A DNA stretch of 43,503 nucleotides from Chloroflexota bacterium (GTDB taxonomy: Bacteria > Chloroflexota > UBA6077 > FW602-bin22 > CADDYW01): assembly GCA_902810745.1 (NCBI GenBank), contig CADDYW010000029.1, positions 1 through 43,503 on the forward strand. Reading direction: 5' to 3'. The translations under genes and the position numbers were made by a program. Below the pieces are notes generated by a model. The model made no database searches. It was not told where the DNA came from and worked only from the letters and a program-made list of their open reading frames with translations. Shown one piece after another: positions 32,972 to 41,287 of this stretch. The stretch's first letter is position 1; each line of letters starts with the position of its first letter.

Positions 32972-34032
32972 GATGCCCTCCGTCCTGCGCCAGATTCTGG
33001 GTAGAGGTGACAGGCCACGGCTGGAAGTGGTCGCGTCGACGCGGTCGATCCGTCAACAAGCGGAAGCAGGGACGGTGGCGTCACCCGACACACATCCATG
33101 ACGCGCGGACAGCGCGGATGAAACCGGCAGCCACTCGGCCACTCCCTCGGGCTTGGCGCGTTACCGGCGATTCCCACGAGGCGAGCGCGGTCGCCGCCGA
33201 CGCGCGGAATCGATTTGATCAGTCCCTCGGTGTAGGGATGCCGCGGCTGTTTAAAGATCTGCTCGACGTCGGCCACCTCGACCACCTCCCCAGCGTACAT
33301 CACGGCGACGCGATCGACCAGCTCCGCGTGCACAGCCATGTCGTGGGTCACGACGATCAGTGACATGCCCAGGCGGTCGCGCAGATCCGCCAACGTCTGA
33401 ATGATCACGCGCTGGACGTTCACGTCGAGCGCGGTCGTCGGCTCGTCCGCGATTACCAGGTCAGGCTTCAAGGCAATGGCCATCGCGATGATCACGCGTT
33501 GCTTCATCCCGCCGGAGAGCTCGTGTGGGAACATGCGTGCGACGTGAGCCCCAAGGCCAACCTCGCGCAGCAGATTCGGAACCGCCGCGCGCGCTTCCTG
33601 CGCCGACGTCGTCCCGTGTTCGATCATCACGTCGACAAACTGATCGATGACCCGCATCACCGGATTGAGCGAATTCATCGAGCCCTGCGGGATGTACGAG
33701 AGGTAGCGCCAGCGGACCGCGCGCAGTTCCTGCTCATCGATTTGGAGGAGATCGACCGGAGACCGGCCCGCGGGCGCGAAGCTGACCCGCCCCCCGGCGA
33801 TGTATCCAGGGGGACGCGTTAGCCGAAGCAGTGCGGCTGCAAGAGTGCTCTTGCCGCAGCCGGATTCGCCGGCGATTCCGAGGATCTCGCCCCGATTGAC
33901 GCTCAGCTTGACCCCGTCGACTGCACGGGCAGTACCACCCACTGTGTGGTAATAAACGCGAAGGCCGTCGATCTCGAGGAGCGTGGAGCCTGTCGACGAG
34001 CGTTCGACCGTAGCTGGGGAAGGATCAACCAT
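32968..34032 (-). CDS. ABC importer ATPase, OppD/DppD type
   Basis: The 354-residue product has Walker [16 protein letters not shown], the Q-loop [11 protein letters not shown], signature LSGGMKQRV, Walker [14 protein letters not shown] and the switch VVTHD. The C-terminal cysteine motif [15 protein letters not shown] is typical of OppD. I prefer ATG 34032 with GAGGG about 11 bases upstream to TTG 34050, which has none. It is translationally coupled to the second ATPase and lies 35 bases downstream of the DppC-type permease gene. Confidence 0.94.
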   Translation of the reverse strand: MVDPSPATVERSSTGSTLLEIDGLRVYYHTVGGTARAVDGVKLSVNRGEILGIAGESGCGKSTLAAALLRLTRPPGYIAGGRVSFAPAGRSPVDLLQIDEQELRAVRWRYLSYIPQGSMNSLNPVMRVIDQFVDVMIEHGTTSAQEARAAVPNLLREVGLGAHVARMFPHELSGGMKQRVIIAMAIALKPDLVIADEPTTALDVNVQRVIIQTLADLRDRLGMSLIVVTHDMAVHAELVDRVAVMYAGEVVEVADVEQIFKQPRHPYTEGLIKSIPRVGGDRARLVGIAGNAPSPREWPSGCRFHPRCPRVMDVCRVTPPSLLPLVDGSTASTRPLPAVACHLYPESGAGRRAS

Positions 34033-34067
34033 CTGAGTCGGTACCCTCAACGCCGCTGATTCTCATC

Positions 34068-34937
34068 TCACGCTCCAGCCGTGCCTCGCAGCCGGGGGTT
34101 ATAGATCTCTTCCAACCCGATGTTGATCAGATTGGTCGCGATAAAGAGCAGTGACAGAATCACGATCGGGGCGACGAACATTGGCCATGCCCCCAGGCTC
34201 ATGACTCCCCAGCTGATCGCCCAGTTGATCATCAGACCGAGGTCGATAATGTTTCCTGGCCCCAGCCCGATCACCTCGAGGCCCACCAGGGCAAAGATCG
34301 CTCCGAGCGCGGCGTTGGCGAAGCCGACACCGATATACGGGAGCAGGTTTGGAATGAGCTCCTGGAAGATGATCTCGAGATCAGTCAGGTTGGTGACGCG
34401 CGCTAGCTCGACGTAGGGACGGTTGCGCAAGCTCAGGACATGCGCCCGGATCGTCCGAGCCGCGAATGGCCAGCTAAAGAGCGCCAGCATCAAGCTCACG
34501 TCGACAAGCGACACCTTACGGACATAGGCCGAGAGTGTGAGCAGGAGTGGGAAACTGGGAACCACGAGGAACATATCGGTAGTGGTGTTGAGAATGCCGT
34601 CAACGGTCCCGCCCTTGTAACCTGCCACAAAAGCAATCACCACGCCGATGAGTGTCGACAGCAGCCCAGCAATGGCGGCCACCTCGAGAGAGATCTCGAG
34701 ACCTGTCAGGGTCATCACGAGCAGATCGCGGCCGTAGCGGTCCGTACCGAGCCAGTGATCGAGGTTCGGAATCTCCCATGGATCGTACGCGCCGACTGCT
34801 AACGGATCTGCCCCGCCTCCGACAATCGAGCCGACTAGCGGGTGAATCAGCCCGAGTATGACTAGAATAACGAGAATCGTAAAACCGATCCGGAACTTGC
34901 CGCTACTGCTCCAGATCCGACCGAGAGACTTGAGCAT
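34068..34937 (-). CDS. ABC importer permease, OppC/DppC type
   Basis: The 289-residue product has the DppC layout: an N-terminal helix, the WLGTDRYGRDLLVMTLTG segment near residue 65, then five membrane helices. The EAA loop reads YVELARVTNLTDLEIIFQELIPNLLPYI. It pairs with the DppB-type permease whose stop is 15 bases upstream of its ATG 34937. The last residues NPRLRG match the family end. Confidence 0.94.
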   Translation of the reverse strand: MLKSLGRIWSSSGKFRIGFTILVILVILGLIHPLVGSIVGGGADPLAVGAYDPWEIPNLDHWLGTDRYGRDLLVMTLTGLEISLEVAAIAGLLSTLIGVVIAFVAGYKGGTVDGILNTTTDMFLVVPSFPLLLTLSAYVRKVSLVDVSLMLALFSWPFAARTIRAHVLSLRNRPYVELARVTNLTDLEIIFQELIPNLLPYIGVGFANAALGAIFALVGLEVIGLGPGNIIDLGLMINWAISWGVMSLGAWPMFVAPIVILSLLFIATNLINIGLEEIYNPRLRGTAGA

Positions 34938-34952
34938 AACCTGATCCCTCGC

Positions 34953-36038
34953 CTACTTCCAGTATTTGACCCGCGGATCGAGCGTTGGCAGTAGCAGGTC
35001 GATGATCAGATTCGCCGTGAGGACGCCAAAGATTGCCAGCGCGACGATACCCTGGATTGTGTCGTAATCGAGGATTCCGATCGCTTTGACCAGGAGGTTG
35101 CCCACGCCGGGATAATTGAATACCTGTTCGACAAGGACGTTGCCATTGAAGATGAATCCCAGTGAGATGCCAAAGCCCGTCACCTGGGGCAAGTAACAGT
35201 TCCGCAGTGCATACTGTGTGAGGACGTGACGTGGATTGAGCCCCTTCGCGTCGGCGAAGGTCAGGTAATCCTCGCCTAGCGTGGTGACGAGCAGCATTCG
35301 GGTCGAGATCATCCAGTTACATACGCCAATGAAGATAATGGAGAGGGCTGGAAGGGTCCCGTGCTGAATCACTGTCCAGATAAAGGCCGGTGTCAGGCCG
35401 GGCGTGATGCCCGGATCATATGCGGCCGATGTCGGAAGCCAGGCTAGGCGGAAGGCCAGAATGAAGAGGAGCATGAGTGCGACGAAGTAGTACGGAACGT
35501 GAGAGAATGCTAGAGCGAAGTTCGTCACCCACTCCGAGACGGGCGAATCACGTTTCCAGCCGACCAGCGCCCCAAGCAACAGGCCAATGACCCAGGAGAT
35601 GATCGCGGACAGTCCCAGCAAGCCAATCGTCCAAGGAAGCGCGCGAAGGATCGGTACTTGTGCCGGCTCGGGAAAGTCAAGCAGCGCCGGGCCGAGGTCG
35701 TGGGTGACCACGAGTTGATACATGTAGTGAAGGTACTGCTGGAAGAGATTCCCCTGCAGGCCAAAGAGCTCACGGTAGTGCTGGACGACCTCGTTTCCGG
35801 CCTGCACGTTGTAGACGTACTGCTGCTGGAGACTGGTGACGAACGCCTCGATTGGATCGCCCGGAATCATGTGAAAGAATAAAAAGGTGACCGTGAATGC
35901 TCCCCAGAGGGTGATCAGGTAGAGGACAACTCGGCGAATCGCGTAGGCGATAAAGGGATGCACCAGGAGCCATCGCCGAATGCCGTACGAAGGACGCTGC
36001 GTGATCACACCTGGCTGTTGGGTAGCAATGCTGGCCAT
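34953..36038 (-). CDS. ABC importer permease, OppB/DppB type
   Basis: The 361-residue product starts at ATG 36038, with GAGGAG about nine bases upstream; the frame runs back to 36137 but that part is non-coding. YAIRRVVLYLITLWGAFTVTFLFFHMIPGDP is the classic DppB first helix. Six helices follow, with the EAA-type loop DYLTFADAKGLNPRHVLTQYALRNCYLPQ, and the end LLPTLDPRVKY. The loop between helices 1 and 2 is longer than in peptide permeases (SLQQQYVYNVQAGNEVVQHYRE), a trait of sugar-oligomer members as I recall. It is the second gene of the operon. Confidence 0.94.
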   Translation of the reverse strand: MASIATQQPGVITQRPSYGIRRWLLVHPFIAYAIRRVVLYLITLWGAFTVTFLFFHMIPGDPIEAFVTSLQQQYVYNVQAGNEVVQHYRELFGLQGNLFQQYLHYMYQLVVTHDLGPALLDFPEPAQVPILRALPWTIGLLGLSAIISWVIGLLLGALVGWKRDSPVSEWVTNFALAFSHVPYYFVALMLLFILAFRLAWLPTSAAYDPGITPGLTPAFIWTVIQHGTLPALSIIFIGVCNWMISTRMLLVTTLGEDYLTFADAKGLNPRHVLTQYALRNCYLPQVTGFGISLGFIFNGNVLVEQVFNYPGVGNLLVKAIGILDYDTIQGIVALAIFGVLTANLIIDLLLPTLDPRVKYWK

Positions 36039-36060
36039 GCTGAAAAGCTCCTCGGGACGC

Positions 36061-36142
36061 GCTGAGTGGCTAGGCTCCGGGTGATTCGGACCCACCGTTC
36101 GGGACGTCGCGATCGCGACTGGGCGGAGACCCAGCACTCAGC
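36061..36142 (-). repeat. Structured intercistronic region between binding protein and permease
   Basis: GCTGAGTG (36061-36068) pairs with CACTCAGC (36135-36142). Nested inside are the perfect 14-bp palindrome GTCGCGATCGCGAC (36106-36119) and the hairpin CTGGG/CCCAG (36119-36134). Such structures after a binding-protein gene often stabilise its mRNA or reduce read-through into the permeases. Confidence 0.6.
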
Positions 36143-36148
36143 ACGCGC

Positions 36149-38107
36149 TTACGATTTGCCGGTCGGCTTCAGGCTGCCGATGACGAACAGGAACTGGCCC
36201 CACCAGTTAGCTGGAACGTGATAGAGATTGTCGTCGGTCGGCCAGTTCGTCCAGTAGGTCGTGTTGAAGGCGGTTGGATAGGTCGTCTGAATAACCGGAA
36301 TGGCCGGCAGCGCCTTGTAGTAGTCTTGAAGGGCCTTGTCGAACAATTCCTTGCTCGACGGCGCGGTTGGATCGACGACATCCAGCTTCTTGGCATCGGC
36401 AGTGAGCGCCTCGTCGTGCAGGCGAATCTGGTTGCCGTTCACAGCGGTCTTGCCAATCGGCACCGCCTTGTCTGATTCGAGGCCGGTATACAGCTGATCG
36501 GGATCGAAGGAGACGCCGCAGAGCCAGTGCGACGAGACGTCGAAGGCGCCGGTGTTCCACTTCTGGGTCCAAACGGGACCCTGATAGCTACGCACGGTCA
36601 CGTCGACGCCGAGCTTCTTGAACTCGTCGGCGACAAGCTGACCGATCTCATACTCAGGGTCGCCAACATTCGTCGGCGTCATGATCTCGAAGCTGACGGG
36701 CTTGCCCTGGTAGGTGCGCTTCCCATCAGAGCCGGCCTTCGCTCCCATCTCGTCCAGGAGGCTGGCCGCCTTCTTTGGATCGTAGGTCAGCGCGTAGGTA
36801 TCGGCGATTGATTTATTCGTCCATTGGTCATTCGATTTGTAGTCGGCCCAGGGGTATTGCGCCGGCGGTGTGTTGATCAGCCAGACCGTCGAGCCGATCT
36901 TCTGCCGATCGAGAAGGTAGGAGATTGCCCAGTGCATGCGCGGGTCGGCCAGGAGTCCCTTAGACGGATCAGAGTTGATCCAGATACCGCGCGGGCACGG
37001 GTCACGGAAGGCCGTCTCGATCACCATGTTCTGATAGCCGCCGTCCTTCAGCGCCTTCATGTGAGTATAATCCAAGCCGGCCAGGTCAGTCTGGGCGCGC
37101 TTGAACTCCTCGGCAGCGGTGTCTTTCACCGAAGGTCCGCTGCGATACACGACGTACTCGGGCTTCGGGTCGAGGACGTCCTTGTTCCAGTAGTTCGGAT
37201 CCTTCTTCCAGACGAACATGAACTGGTCCGGCAGAACGCGGTCGAGCTTGTACGGGCCCGAGCGGACCGGTGGATTGTCTTTGAACGTCGTCGGATCCTG
37301 CTTCGACCAGATATGCTCCGGAACCACCTCGAAGCCGCCGACAATGCCGCAGATGAAGCCATAATGGAAGCGTGGGTTGGCCGTTTTCAGCTTAATCGTC
37401 GCGGTTTGCGCATCGGGCGTCGTGACGCTGTCGACGAACTGTCGAATGTCGGTGCCGCCCAGCAGCGATGCATTCTTCTGGAGCATCTCGATGCTGAACT
37501 TGAGGTCATTCGAGGTCACCGGCTGGCCGTCGTTCCACTTGGCCTTGGGATTCAGGGTGATGGTCAGTTCGGTGAAATCGGAGTTGTACTTCCAGCCAGT
37601 TCCGAGCCAGGGCTCGATCTTGCCGGCGGCGTAGTTGGCGTAGAAGAGGAACTCCTTGCAGACCTGCTGGAAGCCTGCCTCGTACTCCTGCCCGTTCGGG
37701 ATGAACGGGTTGAAGCTGTCGAAAACGTGGAAGAGAACCTGGTCGATGACCACGGTCTGATTGCGTGGCGTCGGCACCACGCCGCCAGCTTGGACCTGAC
37801 CGTTCACCACCTTCACAGCAGCGCTGGCAGTCGCCGCGGCGGTTGGGGTCGTGGCAGCCGCAGCCGTCGGCGTCGTCGCGGCCGCAGTCGTCGCGGTTGG
37901 AGCGGTGGTCGCGGCTGGCGCGGACGTCGCGGTCGGGGCAGCGGCCGGAGCCTGGGTTGGTGCAGCCGTCGGTGACGGCTGGGCACCCCCGCCGCACGCG
38001 GCGACGAGAGCGCTCGCAGCGATGCTACCACCGCCGATCATCGCCGCCTGGACGACCTGTCGTCGAGTGACTCGCCAGCTCGTATTGAATCCCGGATGAG
38101 TGTTCAT
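36149..38107 (-). CDS. ABC solute-binding lipoprotein, family 5 (DppA/OppA type)
   Basis: The 652-residue product is exported: VTRRQVVQAAMIGGG then the lipobox LVAAC (cysteine about residue 38). A linker of about 60 residues made of Ala/Thr/Pro repeats follows. The family-5 domain begins at RNQTVVIDQVLFHVFDSFNPF, with KWNDGQPVTSNDLKFSIEML, RSGPYKLDRVLPDQFMFVWKKDPNYW and WAISYLLDRQKIG as landmarks. ATG 38107 has GGAGG 11 bases upstream; GTG 38116 is too close. It is first in the operon, behind a consensus promoter with LacI-type operator. The large size and LacI control suggest an oligosaccharide rather than peptides. This is inference. Confidence 0.94.
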   Translation of the reverse strand: MNTHPGFNTSWRVTRRQVVQAAMIGGGSIAASALVAACGGGAQPSPTAAPTQAPAAAPTATSAPAATTAPTATTAAATTPTAAAATTPTAAATASAAVKVVNGQVQAGGVVPTPRNQTVVIDQVLFHVFDSFNPFIPNGQEYEAGFQQVCKEFLFYANYAAGKIEPWLGTGWKYNSDFTELTITLNPKAKWNDGQPVTSNDLKFSIEMLQKNASLLGGTDIRQFVDSVTTPDAQTATIKLKTANPRFHYGFICGIVGGFEVVPEHIWSKQDPTTFKDNPPVRSGPYKLDRVLPDQFMFVWKKDPNYWNKDVLDPKPEYVVYRSGPSVKDTAAEEFKRAQTDLAGLDYTHMKALKDGGYQNMVIETAFRDPCPRGIWINSDPSKGLLADPRMHWAISYLLDRQKIGSTVWLINTPPAQYPWADYKSNDQWTNKSIADTYALTYDPKKAASLLDEMGAKAGSDGKRTYQGKPVSFEIMTPTNVGDPEYEIGQLVADEFKKLGVDVTVRSYQGPVWTQKWNTGAFDVSSHWLCGVSFDPDQLYTGLESDKAVPIGKTAVNGNQIRLHDEALTADAKKLDVVDPTAPSSKELFDKALQDYYKALPAIPVIQTTYPTAFNTTYWTNWPTDDNLYHVPANWWGQFLFVIGSLKPTGKS

Positions 38108-38197
38108 GCTAGACACATCCTCCTTTTCGTTGCGGGAGCGTTAGTCGCATGCCGAGACGGCAGCCCTGCCGAACCGTGGAGAATCCGTTCCAGAAAC

Positions 38198-38211
38198 TCT
38201 AAGCGCTTAGA
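38198..38211. promoter_or_regulatory. LacI-type operator, perfect palindrome
   Basis: TCTAAGCGCTTAGA is a perfect 14-bp palindrome with the central CG and AA/TT flanks of LacI/GalR-family operators. It lies just downstream of the -10 at 38220-38225, over the predicted start site, an ideal position for repression by the LacI-family protein encoded at 38271-39392. Confidence 0.8.
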
Positions 38212-38219
38212 TACGCGAG

Positions 38220-38247
38220 ATTATAGATTCTTGGCAAACGTTGTCAA
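38220..38247 (-). promoter_or_regulatory. Consensus sigma-70 promoter of the ABC import operon
   Basis: On the minus strand TTGACA (38247-38242) and TATAAT (38225-38220), both perfect, are 16 bases apart. The predicted start is near 38213. A second inverted motif, TTGGCAA-ACG-TTGTCAA (38231-38247), overlaps the -35 and spacer and may be another operator half-set. Confidence 0.85.
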
Positions 38248-38270
38248 CATGCCCGGCGACTGGCGACGGA

Positions 38271-39392
38271 TCAGGCCAGCCGCGCCGCCGAAGATTCGGT
38301 GCCATGGAGACCGGTGAATCCTTCCACGAATGAAAACGTGCGGTTTAGGAGGCGCCCACATGACTCCCGCAAGATCAGCTCGCTGCGCAGCGTTTCTTTC
38401 CAGGGTTGCGTGATTCTGCCCTCGACAAGGTCGATCAAAATCTCAGCGGCCCGCCGCCCAACGTCGTACGCAGGAATATGCACTGCTGTCAGAGGAGGCT
38501 GGATGTGCTCTGCGTAGCGACCATCGAATCCGACGAGCGCAATATCGTCGGGAACCCGCAGGCCAGCCTCGCGAATTGCCGACAATGCTCCCAATGTCAG
38601 CATATCGTTTGCTGCGAAAACCGCAGTCGGGCGCTTGATCAGCAATCGTTGCATCGCTTCGGCGCCACCCGCTTGTGTCCCATGGACGTTGACGACGAGC
38701 TCATCTTCGACCGGAAGGCCACACTCAGTCATAGCCTGGCGAAAATAGGCGGGACGGAGAGATCCAGAAAGGTAGGTGGGGTCGCCTCCGATGAAGCCGA
38801 TGCGCCGATGCCCCAAGCGAATCAAGTGTAGCGTCGCCGCACGGATGCTCACCTCGAGGTCGGTTACCACGCGGTTAAAGGGACTGTCGTCGGCCACCGG
38901 CTCGAGGACAACAAAGGGGGCCAGGCGGTCGCGGGTCGGGCCCTCCAGAATGGCCTGAAGACGGGTTAGGTTGGCCGTCTCGACGAGACCGAGAATAGCT
39001 CCGTCGACTGACCGGTCAGTCAGGACGCGATGGAAGAACTCAAAAGACTGCCGATCCTTCGGTCGGGACCGGTACGTCTCGAGGGTGAGCGCGTAGCCGT
39101 TGATCGCGGTGGTTTCGCTGATCCCGAGTAATAGCTCGGAGAAATATGGGCCTGAAAAGACATAAGTCGCCGACAGCCCCAGGATGACCGCGATTGCCTT
39201 CGTCTTGCGCGCGGCGAGGCGCCGTGCAGTCAGATTCGGATGATACTCGAGCTCCTCGACTGCCTGGAGGACCCGTCGTCGCGTCTCTTCGCGGACGGTC
39301 CGCGGCCCCCCGTTCAGCACATAGGAGACGGTCGCGATCGATACCCCTGCCCGTTGAGCCACGTCATGGATCGTCGCTGACAATCCGATCAC
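38271..39392 (-). CDS. LacI/GalR-family transcriptional repressor
   Basis: The 373-residue product has a LacI DNA-binding head (TIHDVAQRAGVSIATVSYVLNG, then the hinge PNLTARRLAARKTKAIAVIL) and a periplasmic-binding-fold sensor domain with VDGAILGLVETANL, RLGHRRIGFIGGDPTYL and AVFAANDMLTLGALSAI. Such repressors usually sense sugars. It lies directly upstream of the binding-protein gene, on the same strand, and the operator at 38198 is the clear target. The start GTG 39392 has a poor ribosome site; TTG 39383 is an alternative. The C-terminal 30 residues are longer than usual. Confidence 0.94.
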   Translation of the reverse strand: MIGLSATIHDVAQRAGVSIATVSYVLNGGPRTVREETRRRVLQAVEELEYHPNLTARRLAARKTKAIAVILGLSATYVFSGPYFSELLLGISETTAINGYALTLETYRSRPKDRQSFEFFHRVLTDRSVDGAILGLVETANLTRLQAILEGPTRDRLAPFVVLEPVADDSPFNRVVTDLEVSIRAATLHLIRLGHRRIGFIGGDPTYLSGSLRPAYFRQAMTECGLPVEDELVVNVHGTQAGGAEAMQRLLIKRPTAVFAANDMLTLGALSAIREAGLRVPDDIALVGFDGRYAEHIQPPLTAVHIPAYDVGRRAAEILIDLVEGRITQPWKETLRSELILRESCGRLLNRTFSFVEGFTGLHGTESSAARLA

Positions 39393-39404
39393 CCAACCCG
39401 CTCA

Positions 39405-39423
39405 AGCAGAGCGTAACTCTGCT
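39405..39423. repeat. Hairpin between the small lipoprotein gene and lacI-type gene
   Basis: AGCAGAG and CTCTGCT form a perfect 7-bp stem around CGTAA. It may end transcription of the upstream lipoprotein gene or be an operator in front of the regulator. No T tract follows. Confidence 0.45.
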
Positions 39424-39443
39424 CACTTCAGGGCCCGTCGAGG

Positions 39444-39677
39444 TTATCCTTTAGGCGTTGGCGTGCTACCGATTGGCTGGAGCGCGGCGCCAGCCGAAAT
39501 GCCAGACGTGTTTGACTTTCCCGCTACGTTCGTTGGAGCCGTCACTGGCGTGCCGGACCCACCAACGAATGACGCGTGGGAGCCGCCAGCACAGCTCGCG
39601 GCCAGCACCAGACACGTCAGCACGCTGGCTCGGTTGAGATGGACGAACAGATCACGGCGTGTCAGGAATGCTGGCAT
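39444..39677 (-). CDS. Small predicted lipoprotein
   Basis: ATG 39677 has GAGGAG four bases upstream. The 77-residue product has a basic start (TRRDLFVHLNR), a hydrophobic stretch and the lipobox LAASC, then a Ser/Gly/Thr/Pro-rich tail without a folded domain. It would be exported and lipid-anchored. The function is unknown. It is upstream of the LacI-type gene on the same strand, with a hairpin between. Confidence 0.65.
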   Translation of the reverse strand: MPAFLTRRDLFVHLNRASVLTCLVLAASCAGGSHASFVGGSGTPVTAPTNVAGKSNTSGISAGAALQPIGSTPTPKG

Positions 39678-39885
39678 CGGTCTCCTCACCCGACGAGCGA
39701 CTGCGCGAAGCGCACACGCAAGCAGTAGTCAGCTTGGAGCCACCCTCTTGCGTACGACGCTGCGCACCCCTTATCTCCACCTGGCCATCAGTACGCAACG
39801 GAAGACACGAAGCTAACCTTGTCGCCCGCTATTCTAGGAGCCTGGTTACACCGTGTCAATCCAGGAAGGGGATAGGGTATAGGTA

Positions 39886-39936
39886 CCGCCGAAAGTTTAC
39901 ATCGTGCACCTTGCTGCGAAATTCGCTGTCACGACG
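39886..39936. repeat. 51-bp direct repeat, copy A
   Basis: It matches 40094-40144 at 42 of 51 bases without gaps. Shared blocks are CATCGTGCA, TTGCTGCGA and GTCACGACG. The copies are 208 bases apart. Confidence 0.7.
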
Positions 39937-40093
39937 AGGGAGCCCCGCTCGCCGTCCACCGCGGGCGCCCGCCCGGAGGAGCGGTGCCGAGCGGATCAGA
40001 CGCCCAAGGGGCTTGCCGGGGACCGCTCTGGGGTTCGCGACCGCACCGACGTGCGGCTGCTCAGGGTGAGCAGACTCGTCACCGTCGACGCTC

Positions 40094-40144
40094 CCGCCAA
40101 AAGTACCCATCGTGCAGGTTGCTGCGACATTCACGGTCACGACG
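40094..40144. repeat. 51-bp direct repeat, copy B
   Basis: Second copy of the repeat at 39886-39936, in the same orientation, with CCGCCAAAAGT at its start and GTCACGACG at its end. No third copy was seen in the window. Confidence 0.7.
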
Positions 40145-40456
40145 GAGAGGCGAGCGACGGTCGTCGCCGCCATCGGTGAACCGTGGCGCTGCCTGCAAAT
40201 TAGCCAGCGGTCCACCCGCAACGGGCGAGGAGGGCCGTGTCCTGCGGCCGCGCTCGCGGGCGCGACTGCTCAACAGAGGGGCTCAGTCCGCAACCTTTGG
40301 CGCGGCTGACGCTGGGAGGCGCGATGGCCCAGTCGAGGCATCAGATTGGAGGCGACTCCAGGGCTCTACCCTACCGCAGCACCGACGCCCGGCTGCGTAA
40401 GATGAGCAAAGTGCGCACAAGTCAGTAGGTGTCGAATTGCGTCTGCGGCGAGAACG

Positions 40457-41236
40457 TCAATGCGCCTGATTGACCCGATAATCATCTTGCTTGATGCAGG
40501 GCTGCTGAATCTGGCAGGGCGGTGTGTGCTCCTGATCCAGGATGGCCACGGTTACCTCGTCGTAGACGCTCCCCAGGCCAGAATGGGTTTGGACGCATCC
40601 TAGCCTGACGGGGAACTTCTGCTGCCACCAGCGACCCAGCAAGTCGCGGTACTCGATCAAAAGAGGCGCCACCTCAACAACATCCTGCGCCGATGGCTTC
40701 TTTTGCTCAATGGCGGTGAAGCTCAACTCTTGTACGATGGCGGCCCCCGGGTAGATTACGGGCCCGGTTGGTTCCCGACTCGTGTACCTCGCGAATCGTT
40801 GGAACTTGGTATGCTGGAGGTGGCCACGGACGGACACCGCTGGACCTTTGCCTACGTTCACAACAGAAAATTCCACGACCAAGTCTTGTAGACTTTCACG
40901 CTGACCACCTCGCGACGGGCAGCCGCAAGTGACGTACAGGTACGGTTGAAACCCGGCCTCCCGATCTTTCACCACCTCATCGAGTTGTCGTGCCATAACA
41001 TCCCGCTGCCTAGCCATCTCGTCACGTTGTTCTTCCATCTTTTTGGTTTGCTCGTGCGCGGTTTTGGCATAGCTGTGGGTTGCGACTAGCAGACCAGCCG
41101 TGAGACGCACGATAACAACCGCGGTTGCTGCCTGGATAGCAGCGCTTCCCGCAGTCACCGCGCCGCTGTGAGCCTCCAAGAATGCGACCAGCCACGTTAG
41201 TGTGTTGGTTAGTGCGTTGAACAGAACGGTGATCAA
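40457..41236 (-). CDS. Unknown protein with membrane helices and a coiled coil
   Basis: I do not recognise this family. TTG 41236 is preferred, with GGAGG seven bases upstream; ATG 41263 in frame has none, so the true start is unsure. The product of about 259 residues begins with two hydrophobic segments (VLFNALTNTLTWLVAFLE and AIQAATAVVIVRLTAGLLV). A charged coiled coil follows (HEQTKKMEEQRDEMARQRDVMARQLDEVV), then a beta-rich domain from QPYLYVTCG to the end. Its GC content is visibly lower than that of the neighbours, which suggests recent acquisition. It lies 51 bases downstream of the DNA polymerase gene and is probably read with it. Confidence 0.75.
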   Translation of the reverse strand: MITVLFNALTNTLTWLVAFLEAHSGAVTAGSAAIQAATAVVIVRLTAGLLVATHSYAKTAHEQTKKMEEQRDEMARQRDVMARQLDEVVKDREAGFQPYLYVTCGCPSRGGQRESLQDLVVEFSVVNVGKGPAVSVRGHLQHTKFQRFARYTSREPTGPVIYPGAAIVQELSFTAIEQKKPSAQDVVEVAPLLIEYRDLLGRWWQQKFPVRLGCVQTHSGLGSVYDEVTVAILDQEHTPPCQIQQPCIKQDDYRVNQAH

Positions 41237-41287
41237 TAAAGTACCTCCAGGTCCCAATTGCATTCCACTATGGAGGCGCCCGTCAGT

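Larger units (their letters stand above)
39678..40456. other. Gene-poor region with a 51-bp direct repeat
   Basis: About 780 bases without a supported gene; several overlapping open frames are present on both strands, none with a ribosome site. The notable content is the direct repeat pair at 39886-39936 and 40094-40144. The region separates the ABC operon from the polymerase-bearing segment and may be the edge of a mobile element. Confidence 0.5.

Noticed and set aside
36824..37975. 383-residue frame antisense to the solute-binding protein gene
   Set aside because: Shadow frame; its end is Arg/Gly/Ser repeats from the antisense of the Ala/Thr/Pro linker.
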